A stretch of DNA of 64,000 nt from Candidatus Omnitrophota bacterium (GCA_029570205.1 JAKQSI010000042.1:1-64000); one strand, 5' to 3'. Shown: positions 1 to 8,846, numbered from the stretch's first letter. The notes: generated by a model from the letters alone, not told the origin. Numbers and translations: made by a program.

Positions 1-40
1 CCAGGATTTCGGACACCTGAGATTCTTCACATTCAACCAT

Positions 41-236
41 AGTAGGCCAGGCGTCTCTGCCTGGTAGTAGGCCAGGCGTCTCTGCCTGGTAGTAGGCCAG
101 GCGTCTCTGCCTGGTAGTAGGCCAGGCGTCTCTGCCTGGTAGTAGGCCAGGCGTCCCTGCCTGGAGTAGGCCAGGCGTCCCTGCCTGGAGTAGGCCAGGC
201 GTCCCTGCCTGGAGTAGGCCAGGCGTCCCTGCCTGG
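41..236. repeat. Tandem palindromic repeat array, 8 units
   Basis: Eight head-to-tail units, each holding the inverted repeat CCAGGC-GTCTCT-GCCTGG or its variant with loop GTCCCT. The first four units (41-140) are 25 bp with loop GTCTCT. The last four (141-236) are 24 bp with loop GTCCCT and lack the joining T. There are no unique spacers, so this is not a CRISPR array. Each unit could form a six-pair hairpin in RNA or single-stranded DNA. It sits just upstream of the gene at 258. The block structure (four of one type, then four of the other) suggests growth by local duplication. Confidence 0.95.
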
Positions 237-257
237 TAAAAAAAATAGGCGCAGACC

Positions 258-773
258 ATGTTTCGCAACCGCATTCTCCCATTTCTATTCTTCTTGATCT
301 GCCTTGTCTTGGGATTCCTGTGCCTGATGGCAATAGAGAAGCGGGACTTGATTTTTCTTCTCAGTGGCGCACTGCTTCCACGGCTGGTTGTTCTGGTAGT
401 GGACTCATTGGAGGTTCCGGTGACCTATGGGGCGATCGCGCGTATTCCCGGACGATGGCAGAGCCTCTGGACCTGCGACCGGGATAAAGATGCTCCCGAA
501 CAATTTGCGGATGTCCTTCGCGTATACAGAATCGGCTCGTGGATTTGGGGGAAATGCCGCTTTTCCGCTGCCGACAGACCATACGTCATCAAGGGGCGGA
601 TTGTCCGGGGTGGGATGGTTCATGGACGGTGGAAATCCACACAGCGCGGGTCCGATTATCACGGCGTATTCATCATGCAAATGGGCGAGGACCCTGCCGA
701 ACTCCGTGGCGCGTGGCTCGGAACCAGCGAACGCCTGGGAATCCGTCAGGGTCAATGGCTCTGGAAACGCTGA
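258..773 (+). CDS. Small membrane-anchored protein of unknown function
   Basis: 171 residues. I do not recognise the family. Residues about 5-50 form two hydrophobic segments separated by a short charged stretch (EKRD), consistent with a two-pass membrane anchor. The remaining 120 residues are soluble, rich in Trp, Gly and Arg, and read like a small beta-rich domain (repeated G-x-W turns, ending GQWLWKR). It starts 21 bp after the palindrome array, with only a weak ribosome site. No partner gene is evident: the next gene on the same strand is an aldo/keto reductase after 125 bp. The reading frame is intact and composition resembles its neighbours, so I take it as real. Confidence 0.6.
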   Translation: MFRNRILPFLFFLICLVLGFLCLMAIEKRDLIFLLSGALLPRLVVLVVDSLEVPVTYGAIARIPGRWQSLWTCDRDKDAPEQFADVLRVYRIGSWIWGKCRFSAADRPYVIKGRIVRGGMVHGRWKSTQRGSDYHGVFIMQMGEDPAELRGAWLGTSERLGIRQGQWLWKR

Positions 774-790
774 ATAGGAATCCTTCCGTT

Positions 791-826
791 GTCCACCGGG
801 TCCACAGGGTCCGTTTTGTCTACTCC
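791..826. repeat. 9-bp-period GTCCAC repeat, 4 units
   Basis: Four consecutive nonamers of the form GTCCACNNN: GTCCACCGG, GTCCACAGG, GTCCGTTTT, GTCTACTCC. The same organisation, also ending in a GTCTAC unit, occurs at 40974-41036. It is intergenic between the membrane protein and the aldo/keto reductase. Confidence 0.6.
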
Positions 827-898
827 AATCACCATTGATCCTTTTCCCGGAACAGTTCATGGTATTCGTATTACTCGTATTCAAAGGAGATCCGTCCT

Positions 899-1852
899 AT
901 GGCAAAAGAACGTGTTCAACTTGGTAATACCGCCCTTATGGTCAGCCCGGTCTGTTTCGGGTGCTGGCAAATGGGTCAGACTTTCTGGGGAACTGTTCCC
1001 GAAGAGGATCTGGTCGCCGCTGTCCATAAAGCGCTCGATGTCGGAATCAACTTCTTCGACAACGCCGATGCTTATGGTGACGGGCTGGCCGAGGAAATCC
1101 TGGGTCGTGCGCTGAAAGGCATCCCACGCGAGGACTTCGTTGTCGCTACAAAAGCCTGCCACCATTGGCTGCCGGAACACAACAATGAGCGTGTGTCCGA
1201 TCTTTCTTATGATTATTTGATCTGGGAATGTGAACAATCGTTGCGCCGATTGGGGCTTGAGACCATCGACTTGTACCAGGCGCACGCCTTTGATGTCTTT
1301 ACGCACCCCGAAGAAACCGCTCGGGCATTTGAGGTTCTGAAACAACAGGGGAAAATCCGGTACGCCGGATGCAGCAACTATAACGTCGAGCAACTCCGCG
1401 CCGCGCTTCGTTTCGGGCGAATGGATACCCTTCAGCCACGATATAACCTTTTGTGTCGAGAAGCGGAGGAGGATCTGTTTCCATTCTGCATGGCGGAGGG
1501 TATCGGTGTTTTGGCCTATTCCACCCTTCAATACGGCTTGCTGACAGGCAAATTCAGCGGGGATGAGACGTTTGATGACCTCCGAAAAACCCATCCGATG
1601 TTTCAGGGGCAGGAGTTCAAAAAGAATGTGAATCGCGTCAACCGGCTTCGTCCCATCGCGGAGGGCAACGGGATGACTGTAACACAGCAGGTGATTGCGG
1701 CAACTCTGGCGCATCCGGCGGTAACCTGCGCCCTTGTCGGAGTCAAGAGTCCGAAAAACATCGAAGAGGCCGCCGGAGCCATGGGCAAGCCCGTCTCACG
1801 CTGGGATTACTACCAGATCCGCAAGGCGCTGACATCGGACATCTGGCCCTGA
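899..1852 (+). CDS. Aldo/keto reductase
   Basis: 317 residues, the usual length for the aldo/keto reductase superfamily, NAD(P)H-dependent oxidoreductases with a TIM-barrel fold. The catalytic tetrad can be placed: D54 and Y59 in FFDNADAYGDG, K85 in VVATKA, H129 in YQAHAFD. The C-terminal nucleotide-binding signature is present (ALVGVKSPKNIEEA). The start is supported by AAAGGAGA shortly upstream of the ATG. The sequence resembles the bacterial YajO/L-glyceraldehyde-reductase-like branch, which acts on sugar-type aldehydes, but the substrate cannot be read from sequence. It is followed convergently by the DUF72 gene and appears to be transcribed alone. Confidence 0.93.
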   Translation: MAKERVQLGNTALMVSPVCFGCWQMGQTFWGTVPEEDLVAAVHKALDVGINFFDNADAYGDGLAEEILGRALKGIPREDFVVATKACHHWLPEHNNERVSDLSYDYLIWECEQSLRRLGLETIDLYQAHAFDVFTHPEETARAFEVLKQQGKIRYAGCSNYNVEQLRAALRFGRMDTLQPRYNLLCREAEEDLFPFCMAEGIGVLAYSTLQYGLLTGKFSGDETFDDLRKTHPMFQGQEFKKNVNRVNRLRPIAEGNGMTVTQQVIAATLAHPAVTCALVGVKSPKNIEEAAGAMGKPVSRWDYYQIRKALTSDIWP

Positions 1853-1875
1853 AAAACTGTTGGACCTCTTCAGGT

Positions 1876-2637
1876 TCAGGACAACGCTTCCTTCATCCAC
1901 AACGCATTTCGAACCGCCTGCCCCAGGTGGCAGTTGTTGAACAACAGAAAGACAATCTGGGCGGTCTTGGAAAGGCTGTCGATTTTCGGAAGCCACTCGG
2001 TCAGTTCCTCCTCGGAGTATTCGTAATTGTATCGGTCCCCGCCCCGCCACCAATGCTGTTTGTTCCGTCCGTGAAATCGAACGTAAGCAATGTGCGAGGT
2101 GACATGCGGGTCCGGCGGAACCAGGCCCGGAAGGTCCGGTTCATCGGGAATGCAATAGGTCATGTTCAATCCGCGAAGGAAATCCAGCACCTCCGGCGTG
2201 ACCCAACTGTCATGCCGGAACTCTACAGCCAGGTTCAGATCTCCCAGCCGCTCCCGCAACTCTTTCAAATACAGCGAGTTCTCCCGATTCCCCTTGAACG
2301 AAAACGGAAACTGAAGCAGCACACCCTGAAATTTGCCCTGATCCTGAAGCGGACGAATACACTCCAGAAATTGCGGGAAAATATCGGGATTCTTCCCGCG
2401 ATGGTGAGTCATGTCCTGGTGTGCCTTCACCCAGACATGGAAATCATCGGGAGTCGTCTCCGCGATTCCCGTCATCGTGCGCAGTGTGGGGATACGGTAA
2501 TACGTCACATTCAGTTCCAGCGTATCAAAAAACTGGCAATAGTACGAAAGCATTTTCCGGTCGGGAAGTGTCGGAGGATAAAAAACTCCCTTCCAGTCCT
2601 TGTATGAATAGCCCGATGTGCCGATATGAACATCCAT
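1876..2637 (-). CDS. DUF72 (YecE-like) protein
   Basis: 253 residues, full length for the DUF72 family (TIM-barrel-like, function not established). Diagnostic features are the N-terminus IGTSGYSYKDWKGVFYPP, the block ELNVTYYRIP, the segment FHVWVKAHQDMTHHR, and the conserved end segment YVRFHGRN followed by an acidic WLPKID helix and LLFNNCHLGQAVRNA. The start is supported by GGAGGGATTCTCACA before the ATG. It lies immediately downstream, on the same strand, of a decayed transposase whose remnant ends 28 bp before this start. It converges with the aldo/keto reductase. Confidence 0.92.
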   Translation of the reverse strand: MDVHIGTSGYSYKDWKGVFYPPTLPDRKMLSYYCQFFDTLELNVTYYRIPTLRTMTGIAETTPDDFHVWVKAHQDMTHHRGKNPDIFPQFLECIRPLQDQGKFQGVLLQFPFSFKGNRENSLYLKELRERLGDLNLAVEFRHDSWVTPEVLDFLRGLNMTYCIPDEPDLPGLVPPDPHVTSHIAYVRFHGRNKQHWWRGGDRYNYEYSEEELTEWLPKIDSLSKTAQIVFLLFNNCHLGQAVRNALWMKEALS

Positions 2638-2664
2638 TGTGAGAATCCCTCCTGTCCATTCTCA

Positions 2665-3349
2665 TCACTTCCATACCCCCATCCTCTCCACCGTCTGCTG
2701 TACCTCACTCAGCTTCACGCACGAAAAACAGCCCCCCTTCTCCTCTTTCACACACCGCTCCACCAACTCCTTCCCTACCTTCTCGAATTCCTCCTTATGA
2801 CTCCGACGCAGCGTCTTCAAAAATCGCCGCATCACTCTCACAAAAATCTCCCCCCGATGCAAATGACGCATGTTCGACCGGATCAACGTACTGTCCAAAC
2901 GCTGCTCCCCCCGTCTCCACCTCAAACACTGCCAACAACCGATCCGTCAATCGCTCAAATATCACCCGGTCCAACCCCAACTCCACCATCCTCTTCCGAT
3001 ACCCCTGTACCGTCCGCTCACACACATACTTGTCCGCATTGCTCTCCCACCGAATGTCCAACGCATAATGCCACCGCGCATCAAACGCCAACGCCGACAC
3101 CACCTCCCGATCCGTCAGGTCCAGCATCTGTTGCAGCGCCACCACCCCCACCATCGTGTACAACTCTTTCGTCGGACGGCCCTGCTTCGCATCAAAACAC
3201 AACCGGCCCTGTTCGATCGGCAGCCACTCCAGCAACTCTCCCCGAACTATTCCCGGCCACCCCTTCGCCAACATCTTCTTCCGCTTCTCTCCCAGAAACT
3301 GCCATTCATCAAACAAATACGACGTCGCTCGATCTCGAATCCGTTGCAC
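2665..3349 (-). pseudogene. Broken IS1182-type transposase, N-terminal part
   Basis: Two overlapping reading frames together encode the N-terminal half of an IS1182/IS5-like transposase (InsH-type domain). The first part (3349 down to about 2910) carries EWLPIEQGRLCFDAKQGRPT, the TDREVVSALAFDARWHYAL region and YVCERTVQGYRKRM. The second (about 2910 to 2665) continues with QRLDSTLIRSNMRHLHRGE, typical of the family directly after that point. They are offset by one base at a run of six C (2907-2912, G on the coding strand), so one inserted base explains the break. The catalytic DDE C-terminal part is missing, so the copy is inactive. The upstream spacer has an unusual long-pyrimidine composition on the + strand. 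Confidence 0.8.
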
Positions 3350-3524
3350 GATTCATCCCTCAACTTGCTGATTATATTACACTTAATATAACATACACCC
3401 CTCCAAAAATCACCCTCTTCCCCCTCCTTTTTCTCCATTCCCTCTATAATTCCTTCTCACCCTCCCCCGCCGACTTTTTGCCGGGGCGTCATTCTTGCAG
3501 AGGGGGGCTGGGGGTAACGAAAAC
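3350..3524. other. Spacer upstream of the transposase remnant
   Basis: Pyrimidine-rich spacer with no gene. It contains a perfect 8-bp inverted repeat TTATATTA-CACT-TAATATAA at 3372-3391, just upstream (minus strand) of the transposase start, which could be part of the original insertion sequence promoter or end. No clear terminal inverted repeat was identified. Confidence 0.35.
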
Positions 3525-4088
3525 CTAATACGGCGGGGCAATAAATCGCGCGATAGCCCCATGGCTGATCAGCCCATTACTGGCCGCATAAAACGGCATT
3601 CCGGTTTCATAGCGCAGCGTCGGCCCGTGGCCGGAGAAAACTCCGATACTGCTGACCGCCTGCGCAAAAAGCCCCGGATTGTTCGGCATCCCGGCCATGA
3701 ACACCCTGGCCTGAAACTCCGAGAGAATGGGATCGAAATGGAAACAATACTGCCCATGCGAAACCTCTTCCGGCTGTCGTCCCTCCTGAAATCGGTCCCG
3801 AAGCGCATGGGGAAGGTAAGCGACCGGCGTAGTAAACGGGATTTGCTGGTAACACCCGTTCGCATGATGCCCGATGGCCGTTCTGCTGTTGCCGGGGGAG
3901 AGTCCGGAATCGAGAATATAAGTCTTGAACGCCATATCAATGGACCGCAGGGAACTCTCTGAATAGGCGATTTTCGATCGGATCTGGGCATTCATAAAAT
4001 TCGGGATTGCAATTGCCGCCAGGATACCGATGATCGCCACTACGATCAGCAATTCAATCAGCGTAAATCCGGATTTGCCTTTCCTCAT
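3525..4088 (-). CDS. Prepilin-type N-terminal domain protein (pseudopilin-like)
   Basis: 187 residues from the ATG at 4088, preferred because AAGGAG lies at proper distance and the start gives a short Lys/Arg leader (MRKGKSG) before the prepilin peptidase site G/FTLIELLI. The leader is followed by one hydrophobic helix ending AIPNFMNAQIRSK, the class III (type IV pilin/type II secretion) signal with Glu5. The remaining 150 residues are the exported head: a helix with YSESSLRSIDMAFKTYI, then FTTPVAYLP, a feature shared with the prepilin-like proteins at 16545 and 26129 (TSPISYI, TSPIAYI). No secretion apparatus genes are adjacent. It is divergent from the FAH-family gene. Likely a minor pilin or surface protein that uses the cell's type IV pilus/type II machinery. 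Confidence 0.88.
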   Translation of the reverse strand: MRKGKSGFTLIELLIVVAIIGILAAIAIPNFMNAQIRSKIAYSESSLRSIDMAFKTYILDSGLSPGNSRTAIGHHANGCYQQIPFTTPVAYLPHALRDRFQEGRQPEEVSHGQYCFHFDPILSEFQARVFMAGMPNNPGLFAQAVSSIGVFSGHGPTLRYETGMPFYAASNGLISHGAIARFIAPPY

Positions 4089-4180
4089 CTTCAGGACTCC
4101 TTGTTTTGTTCCTTGTGCGCATGACTCGTTTGACCTATCATCTTTTGCACCTGCTTTTTCCCGAATAGGAGACACCTGCG

Positions 4181-5038
4181 ATGAGAACACTTGCCGAACA
4201 CTTATTATTGTACCTCTCTCTATCCATGTTTTCTATCGGAGTTCTTTTCTGCCCGGATGGATGGTGCGAAGAAAAGCCCATTGTCAAGTTTGCCCGGTTC
4301 CAGATGGGTGACGAGATTTCTTACGGAATTGTTGAGAACGACACAATTCACTGCATTTCCGGCGACCCGTTCGGTGAATGGAAGAAAACAGGGAAGACCT
4401 GCTCTCTGGCGGAGGTCGCGCTGCTGGCGCCGTGCGTTCCGCAGAAGATCCTCGCCCTTGCGGGGAATTTCGAAAGCCACTTGGGAACGATCCCCAAACC
4501 CGAACACCCGGAGGCATTCTTCAAGGTTCCGACGGTTCTGATCCCGCACGAGGGAACAATCCGCATTCCGCCCGGTGCAGGGCGTGTAGATGCAGAGGCG
4601 GAAATGGTGCTGGTGATCGGAAAGCGGGCGAAGAATGTCGCGCCGGAGGAGGCGTTGCAGCATGTTCTGGGAGTGACCTGCGGCAATGATGTCAGCGCAC
4701 GGGATTGGCAGAAAAACGACCGGCAGTGGTGGCGGGCCAAGGGTACGGACACATTCGGGCCGTGCGGTCCGTTTATCGTCTCGGGACTGGACTATGACAA
4801 CCTGCTGGTGCGAGGCCGAGTCAACGGCGAGGTAAAACAGGAACAACGCACGAATGAACTGATCCACGATGTCTCTACAATTGTCAGCTGGCTCAGCTAT
4901 CATGTCACCCTGGAACCGGGAGACCTCATTTTCACCGGCACACCCGGAACGACACCCCAAATCCGCCCCGGCGATATCGTCGAGGTGGAAGTCGAGGGGG
5001 TGGGCGTGTTGAGGAATACGGTGGCCGTGGGGCCTTGA
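4181..5038 (+). CDS. Fumarylacetoacetate hydrolase family protein, apparently exported
   Basis: 285 residues. Residues about 45-285 are an FAH-family fold (C-C bond hydrolases, isomerases and decarboxylases of 2-oxo acids). Visible are ILALAGNFESHLG, the metal-binding region DAEAEMVLVIGKRAKNV, GNDVSARDWQ, KGTDTFGPCGPFIV and the end block GDLIFTGTPGTTP. The first 30 residues form a signal-peptide-like leader (short charged start, long hydrophobic core, C-E-E-K after it), unusual because the family is normally cytosolic. The ATG follows ATAGGAGACA, supporting this start. The gene is divergent from a prepilin-like gene and precedes a membrane glycosyltransferase by 66 bp. Substrate unknown. Confidence 0.88.
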   Translation: MRTLAEHLLLYLSLSMFSIGVLFCPDGWCEEKPIVKFARFQMGDEISYGIVENDTIHCISGDPFGEWKKTGKTCSLAEVALLAPCVPQKILALAGNFESHLGTIPKPEHPEAFFKVPTVLIPHEGTIRIPPGAGRVDAEAEMVLVIGKRAKNVAPEEALQHVLGVTCGNDVSARDWQKNDRQWWRAKGTDTFGPCGPFIVSGLDYDNLLVRGRVNGEVKQEQRTNELIHDVSTIVSWLSYHVTLEPGDLIFTGTPGTTPQIRPGDIVEVEVEGVGVLRNTVAVGP

Positions 5039-5104
5039 TCCGACCTGCTTTGCCGTCTGACAGTCCGTAATGGGATAGTCAAGGGCAACATCCCCGGGAA
5101 ATAA

Positions 5105-6832
5105 ATGACTACGGATTGTAGAACGAACTCCCAATCCCTCAATTTCGCGGGACATTCAACGAACGAACAGATGGATCCTCACCTCTCCTGGTTGGAATAC
5201 ACCGCGAGTACGCATCCTTATCTCCGTTTACTGATTCTGGCCGGTCTGCTCTATCTTCCCTGGCTGAATGCAGAGCCGCTTCGATCCGAGATCGAGGGGA
5301 ATCGCATGTTGGTAGCACGCGAAATGCTGCAAAACGGCGACTGGGTTGTTCCGACTTTGAACGGCGGACCGTATTTGTACAAACCGCCACTCACAAGTTG
5401 GGTGATCTGTCTGTTTTCTTATCCCTGCGGAGACGTGACGGTTTGGACAGGGAGACTTCCGTCAGTTTTGTCTGTGCTGGCGCTGGTCTGCCTGGTGGCC
5501 TGGTGGGGACGCAGAGAATTGGACGCCCGGACCGGGTTCCTGGCCGCCGTTATTGCAGCGTCGTCAGGCTTGGTCTTTGAAAAGGGAACCCGGGCGGAGG
5601 TCGAGGCATTGCTGATGCTGACCACGACAGGTTCATTGATCGGATTCTGGTATGCCATCAGGGAAAAAGGTCGCCGGAAAGTCGGTGCGGTATTGCTCGG
5701 CGGTGTGTCTCTGGGAGCGGCCATCCTGGTGAAAGGGCCGGTGGCTCCCGTTATGTTTGCCGTAACGGCGGCCGTAATGCTGGTCGTCGGGGGGCAATCC
5801 CGCGTTTCCATATTCCTCGTAACTTTGTGCATGGCGGGAATCGCGACTCTGGTTGTTCTGCCCTGGGTTGTTTTACTCTCCTGTCGCGTGGGATTCGGCG
5901 AGCTGCTTAAGATCGTCGAGGGACAAGTTGTACGGCGGGTTCAGTCTGCGACAAAAACGAATGTCGAACCGTTTTGGTTTTATCCCCCGGCTCTTCTGGG
6001 TGGTCTTCTCCCCTGGAGTTTTCTTATCCCCGGCCTCTGGGCCATTCGAAATCCCAATCACCTTCCAAACACGGACAAGCGCGCCCAGTGGTTCTTACTG
6101 ATGGCGTGGTCGGTCGGAACCCTTATTCTTTTCAGTTTCTCTTCGGGAAAAGAAAACCGCTATCTCATATCGACTTACCCGGCATGGGCGCTCCTGCTGG
6201 CATGGGGCTGGCTGGCGCATCAAGATCCCGAATGGTTGAAGAAATACCGGGCACTGCTCGGAAACCTCGTCGGTTGGGGGACATGGTTCCTCCCGTTCCT
6301 TGCCGCCGTGGCGGTTTTCTTCATAAGGCCGCAAGCGTGGTTCTGGGGAGTCGGAGCCGGAGCGATTCTGTTGATCGCACGCCTGGCGGCTGCTTGGGGA
6401 CAGCGCATTCGGAAAAAAGAACTTCTGTTTGCGGCGCTTCTTCTCGGTGTTTTCGGAGCAAAAATGTATTGGGCCGAGGTGTACCAGAGCAGACAGGCAG
6501 ACCTCTATCCGATCGCGGCCTTTGGACAGGAAATCGCAGATCATCTCAGGCCGGATGAACGGTTAATCGCCGTAAATTGGTATCACTCGTATATACAATT
6601 CTTCGTGAAACATCCGTTCGATCTTTTCGAGAATCCGAAAACCTTTCGAAATGAAATTGCCACGGGACGGTTGCGGGACCGATATGTGCTGGTGCTCGCC
6701 GACGATCTCCCGCAGGGAGCCGAGGGGAGTCTGACGGTCGTTTTCGAAAAGAAAATCGGCCGATCCGTTTATCGGCTTCTTTACATTCCGAAGGAAGTTT
6801 CCGAATTACCGTCTATCAGGAAATCGCGCTGA
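5105..6832 (+). CDS. ArnT/PMT-like integral membrane glycosyltransferase
   Basis: 575 residues of the GT-C type (ArnT, PMT_2 family), which transfer sugars from polyprenyl-phosphate donors on the outer face of the inner membrane. The first periplasmic loop has the family pattern: SEIEGNRMLVAREML, then NGDWVVPTLNGGPYLYKPPL and RLPSVLSV. A string of hydrophobic helices follows, and EKGTRAEVEALL resembles the second conserved loop. The C-terminal 130 residues form a soluble tail. The start is uncertain: an in-frame ATG at 5171 (MDPHLSW) is also plausible, and neither has a strong ribosome site. The target could be lipid A or another envelope lipid, or a protein; the sequence does not say which. 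Confidence 0.88.
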   Translation: MTTDCRTNSQSLNFAGHSTNEQMDPHLSWLEYTASTHPYLRLLILAGLLYLPWLNAEPLRSEIEGNRMLVAREMLQNGDWVVPTLNGGPYLYKPPLTSWVICLFSYPCGDVTVWTGRLPSVLSVLALVCLVAWWGRRELDARTGFLAAVIAASSGLVFEKGTRAEVEALLMLTTTGSLIGFWYAIREKGRRKVGAVLLGGVSLGAAILVKGPVAPVMFAVTAAVMLVVGGQSRVSIFLVTLCMAGIATLVVLPWVVLLSCRVGFGELLKIVEGQVVRRVQSATKTNVEPFWFYPPALLGGLLPWSFLIPGLWAIRNPNHLPNTDKRAQWFLLMAWSVGTLILFSFSSGKENRYLISTYPAWALLLAWGWLAHQDPEWLKKYRALLGNLVGWGTWFLPFLAAVAVFFIRPQAWFWGVGAGAILLIARLAAAWGQRIRKKELLFAALLLGVFGAKMYWAEVYQSRQADLYPIAAFGQEIADHLRPDERLIAVNWYHSYIQFFVKHPFDLFENPKTFRNEIATGRLRDRYVLVLADDLPQGAEGSLTVVFEKKIGRSVYRLLYIPKEVSELPSIRKSR

Positions 6833-7151
6833 AGCGGACAGAACAAGGTTTCGCCGTTTACCGCAAAACCTGTGATTTAAAGCAACCCCCTCTTCGGAAA
6901 GATGGGCGGGGATACGGACAGAAGGTCGAATCTACGGACTGATCCGCCTCTTTCGATATCTCCCGAAAAAACTCAGAATCTTTTGATCCAGGATGTTTTG
7001 TCGTTCCTTCCCCTCTCCATCCTCGGAGACAGAACTGAGAGGCAAGGGATTCGACAAAAGCCATGATCGGTTTGTGATGTCCTGCCGGAATTGTATAATT
7101 GGTGGGTATAATTCTTGAGTTACGGATCGAGATGAGTAAACAGGGGAATCT
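6833..7151. other. Intergenic spacer, no gene seen
   Basis: About 320 bp between the glycosyltransferase and the MFS gene. I see no convincing reading frame. The last 80 bp contain a promoter-like pair, listed separately. Confidence 0.6.
7072..7099 (+). promoter_or_regulatory. Candidate sigma-70 promoter for the MFS gene
   Basis: TTGTGA at 7072-7077 and a perfect TATAAT at 7094-7099 are separated by 16 bp, about 50 bp upstream of the MFS start codon. A second TATAAT occurs at 7107-7112 without a matching -35. Assigned by motif only. Confidence 0.4.
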
Positions 7152-8561
7152 ATGAATCAACGTTTCAAGACGGCAACCTCGGATGAAAAACCGAATTTAA
7201 TAGAAAAGACACCCGAAAGAATAGAGACTGCAAAATGTGATGACAGGCCGGCAGGACTTCGCTCCCGCCTGACGTTGCTTTTGCGCGCGTTCCGGCACAG
7301 GAACTATCGGCTTTTCTTCAGCGGCCAGGTCATTTCGCTTACCGGCACATGGATGCAGACTGTGGCGCAGTCTTGGCTTGTCTATCGACTGACCGGCTCA
7401 TCGATGGCGCTGGGATTGGTCGGATTCACCTCACAAATTCCGATTTTCCTCTTCGCCACAATTGGGGGCGCTGTCGCAGACCGGTACTCCCGCCACCGTA
7501 TCATTGTGGCGACTCAGACCATTTCCATGATCCTGGCCTTTATTCTGGCCGGTCTGACACTCTCCGGACGTGTGCAGATATGGCATGTGTATGTCCTGGC
7601 TGCCCTGCTGGGGACTGTGAATGCTTTCGACATCCCGGCACGACAGGCATTTGTGGTGGACATGGTGGGGCGAGAGGATCTCATCAATGCCGTCGCGCTC
7701 AATTCCTCCGTGTTCAACAGTGCGCGAATTATCGGCCCTGCCATCGCAGGCGTATTGGTGGCGAGCCTCGGTGAGGGATGGTGTTTTTTCGCGAATGCTG
7801 TCAGCTACATCGGCGTGATTACGGGTCTGCTGATGATGGAAGTCCAGACGCAGAAACATGTGCAGATGGCCGGCTCGGCGTTGTCCGGCATGGTGGATGG
7901 ATTCGGCTATGTCGGGCGTACCAGGCCGGTTCGCGCCTTACTGATTTTACTGGGATGTGTCAGCCTGATGGGGATGCCGTATGCCGTGCTGATGCCGATT
8001 TTTGCGGACCAGATTTTGCATGGCGGCGCACGCGGGCTTGGGCTGCTGATGGGCGCATCGGGTGTCGGTGCGGTGATAGGTGCGATACGGCTGGCGATGC
8101 ATCCCGACGCAAATGACTTGGGACATGTGGTAACTTATGCCGCCATGGGATTCGGCGCCAGCCTGATCCTGTTTTCCCTTTCGCGTTCCTTCTGGCTTTC
8201 GGTAGCGCTCTTAATTCCGGTCGGGTTCTGTATGATTGTCGAGACCGCTTCCTCCAATACGCTGATTCAAACAATGACACCGGGCCTGTTGCGTGGACGT
8301 GTGATGGCAGTCCATGCGATGATGTTTACGGGGATGGCCCCGTTCGGTGCGCTGTTGGCAGGGACGCTGGCTCATCACTTGGGTGCGCCGATCACATTAA
8401 TCATCGGCGGTGTGGTGTGCATCATTGCGGGCGCCGGGTTCGGTCTGCGCTTGCCGCCGTTTCGATATGACGCACACCATGTCCTTGTCGCCCTCCGCAG
8501 GGCCGGCGGTGACCTGGTGGATGAAACGACTGCAGAGGGGAGCGTTCATGCTACCCGTTGA
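7152..8561 (+). CDS. MFS transporter, EntS/MFS_3-like exporter
   Basis: 469 residues of the major facilitator superfamily, MFS_3 (EntS-like) branch. After a hydrophilic N-terminal extension of about 45 residues comes the family's entry sequence FRHRNYRLFFSGQVISLTGTWMQ, then VAQSWLVYRLTGSS. The loop 2-3 motif appears as GGAVADRYSRHRI, and NAFDIPARQAFVVDMV and NSSVFNSARIIGPAIAG are typical of this branch. About twelve hydrophobic helices follow and the C-terminus is polar. Such proteins export siderophores, drugs or other small molecules by proton antiport. The substrate is unknown. It stands alone behind a plausible promoter. Confidence 0.92.
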   Translation: MNQRFKTATSDEKPNLIEKTPERIETAKCDDRPAGLRSRLTLLLRAFRHRNYRLFFSGQVISLTGTWMQTVAQSWLVYRLTGSSMALGLVGFTSQIPIFLFATIGGAVADRYSRHRIIVATQTISMILAFILAGLTLSGRVQIWHVYVLAALLGTVNAFDIPARQAFVVDMVGREDLINAVALNSSVFNSARIIGPAIAGVLVASLGEGWCFFANAVSYIGVITGLLMMEVQTQKHVQMAGSALSGMVDGFGYVGRTRPVRALLILLGCVSLMGMPYAVLMPIFADQILHGGARGLGLLMGASGVGAVIGAIRLAMHPDANDLGHVVTYAAMGFGASLILFSLSRSFWLSVALLIPVGFCMIVETASSNTLIQTMTPGLLRGRVMAVHAMMFTGMAPFGALLAGTLAHHLGAPITLIIGGVVCIIAGAGFGLRLPPFRYDAHHVLVALRRAGGDLVDETTAEGSVHATR

Positions 8562-8599
8562 TCTTCCTTCTCCCCTTTCTCCCGGAAATCGCCTCTTCT

Positions 8600-8620
8600 C
8601 CCTCTCCCGGCGGGAGAGGG
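8600..8620. repeat. Palindromic element CCCTCTCCC/GGGAGAGGG
   Basis: Perfect 9-bp inverted repeat CCCTCTCCC-GGC-GGGAGAGGG, followed by GGTGAGG-type sequence. Related elements occur at 45944-45972 and 53262-53283 and in decayed form near 16030, 55540 and 58420. It lies 39 bp after the MFS stop, so it may also act in transcription termination, but no T-run follows. Confidence 0.7.
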
Positions 8621-8846
8621 TCGGGTGAGGCTCCACGGTTCGCCTGGCCGGGGTGAGGGTTCGCCGGCCACTTGGTTTTGGGGAGGGTCCATGGATCACC
8701 TGGCCGGGGGGGGGCTGCCGGATCACCTCTAATACTCTGTAGCCGTCCGGTGAACCACGTGGTTGTGCAGGGAGAAATTGGGAGTAGACTAGCCATGCGG
8801 GTGAGCCATGGTAAGAAATCGATTGACACGTAACAAAACGAGGGAT

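Noticed and set aside
881-1714. Minus-strand 277-residue frame opposite the aldo/keto reductase
   Set aside because: The plus-strand frame has a complete catalytic tetrad and a ribosome site; the antisense frame shows no family features.
2626-3528. 300-residue Pro/Thr/His-rich plus-strand protein
   Set aside because: Shadow of the pyrimidine-rich strand opposite the broken transposase; composition is purely biased and the opposite strand has a recognisable family.
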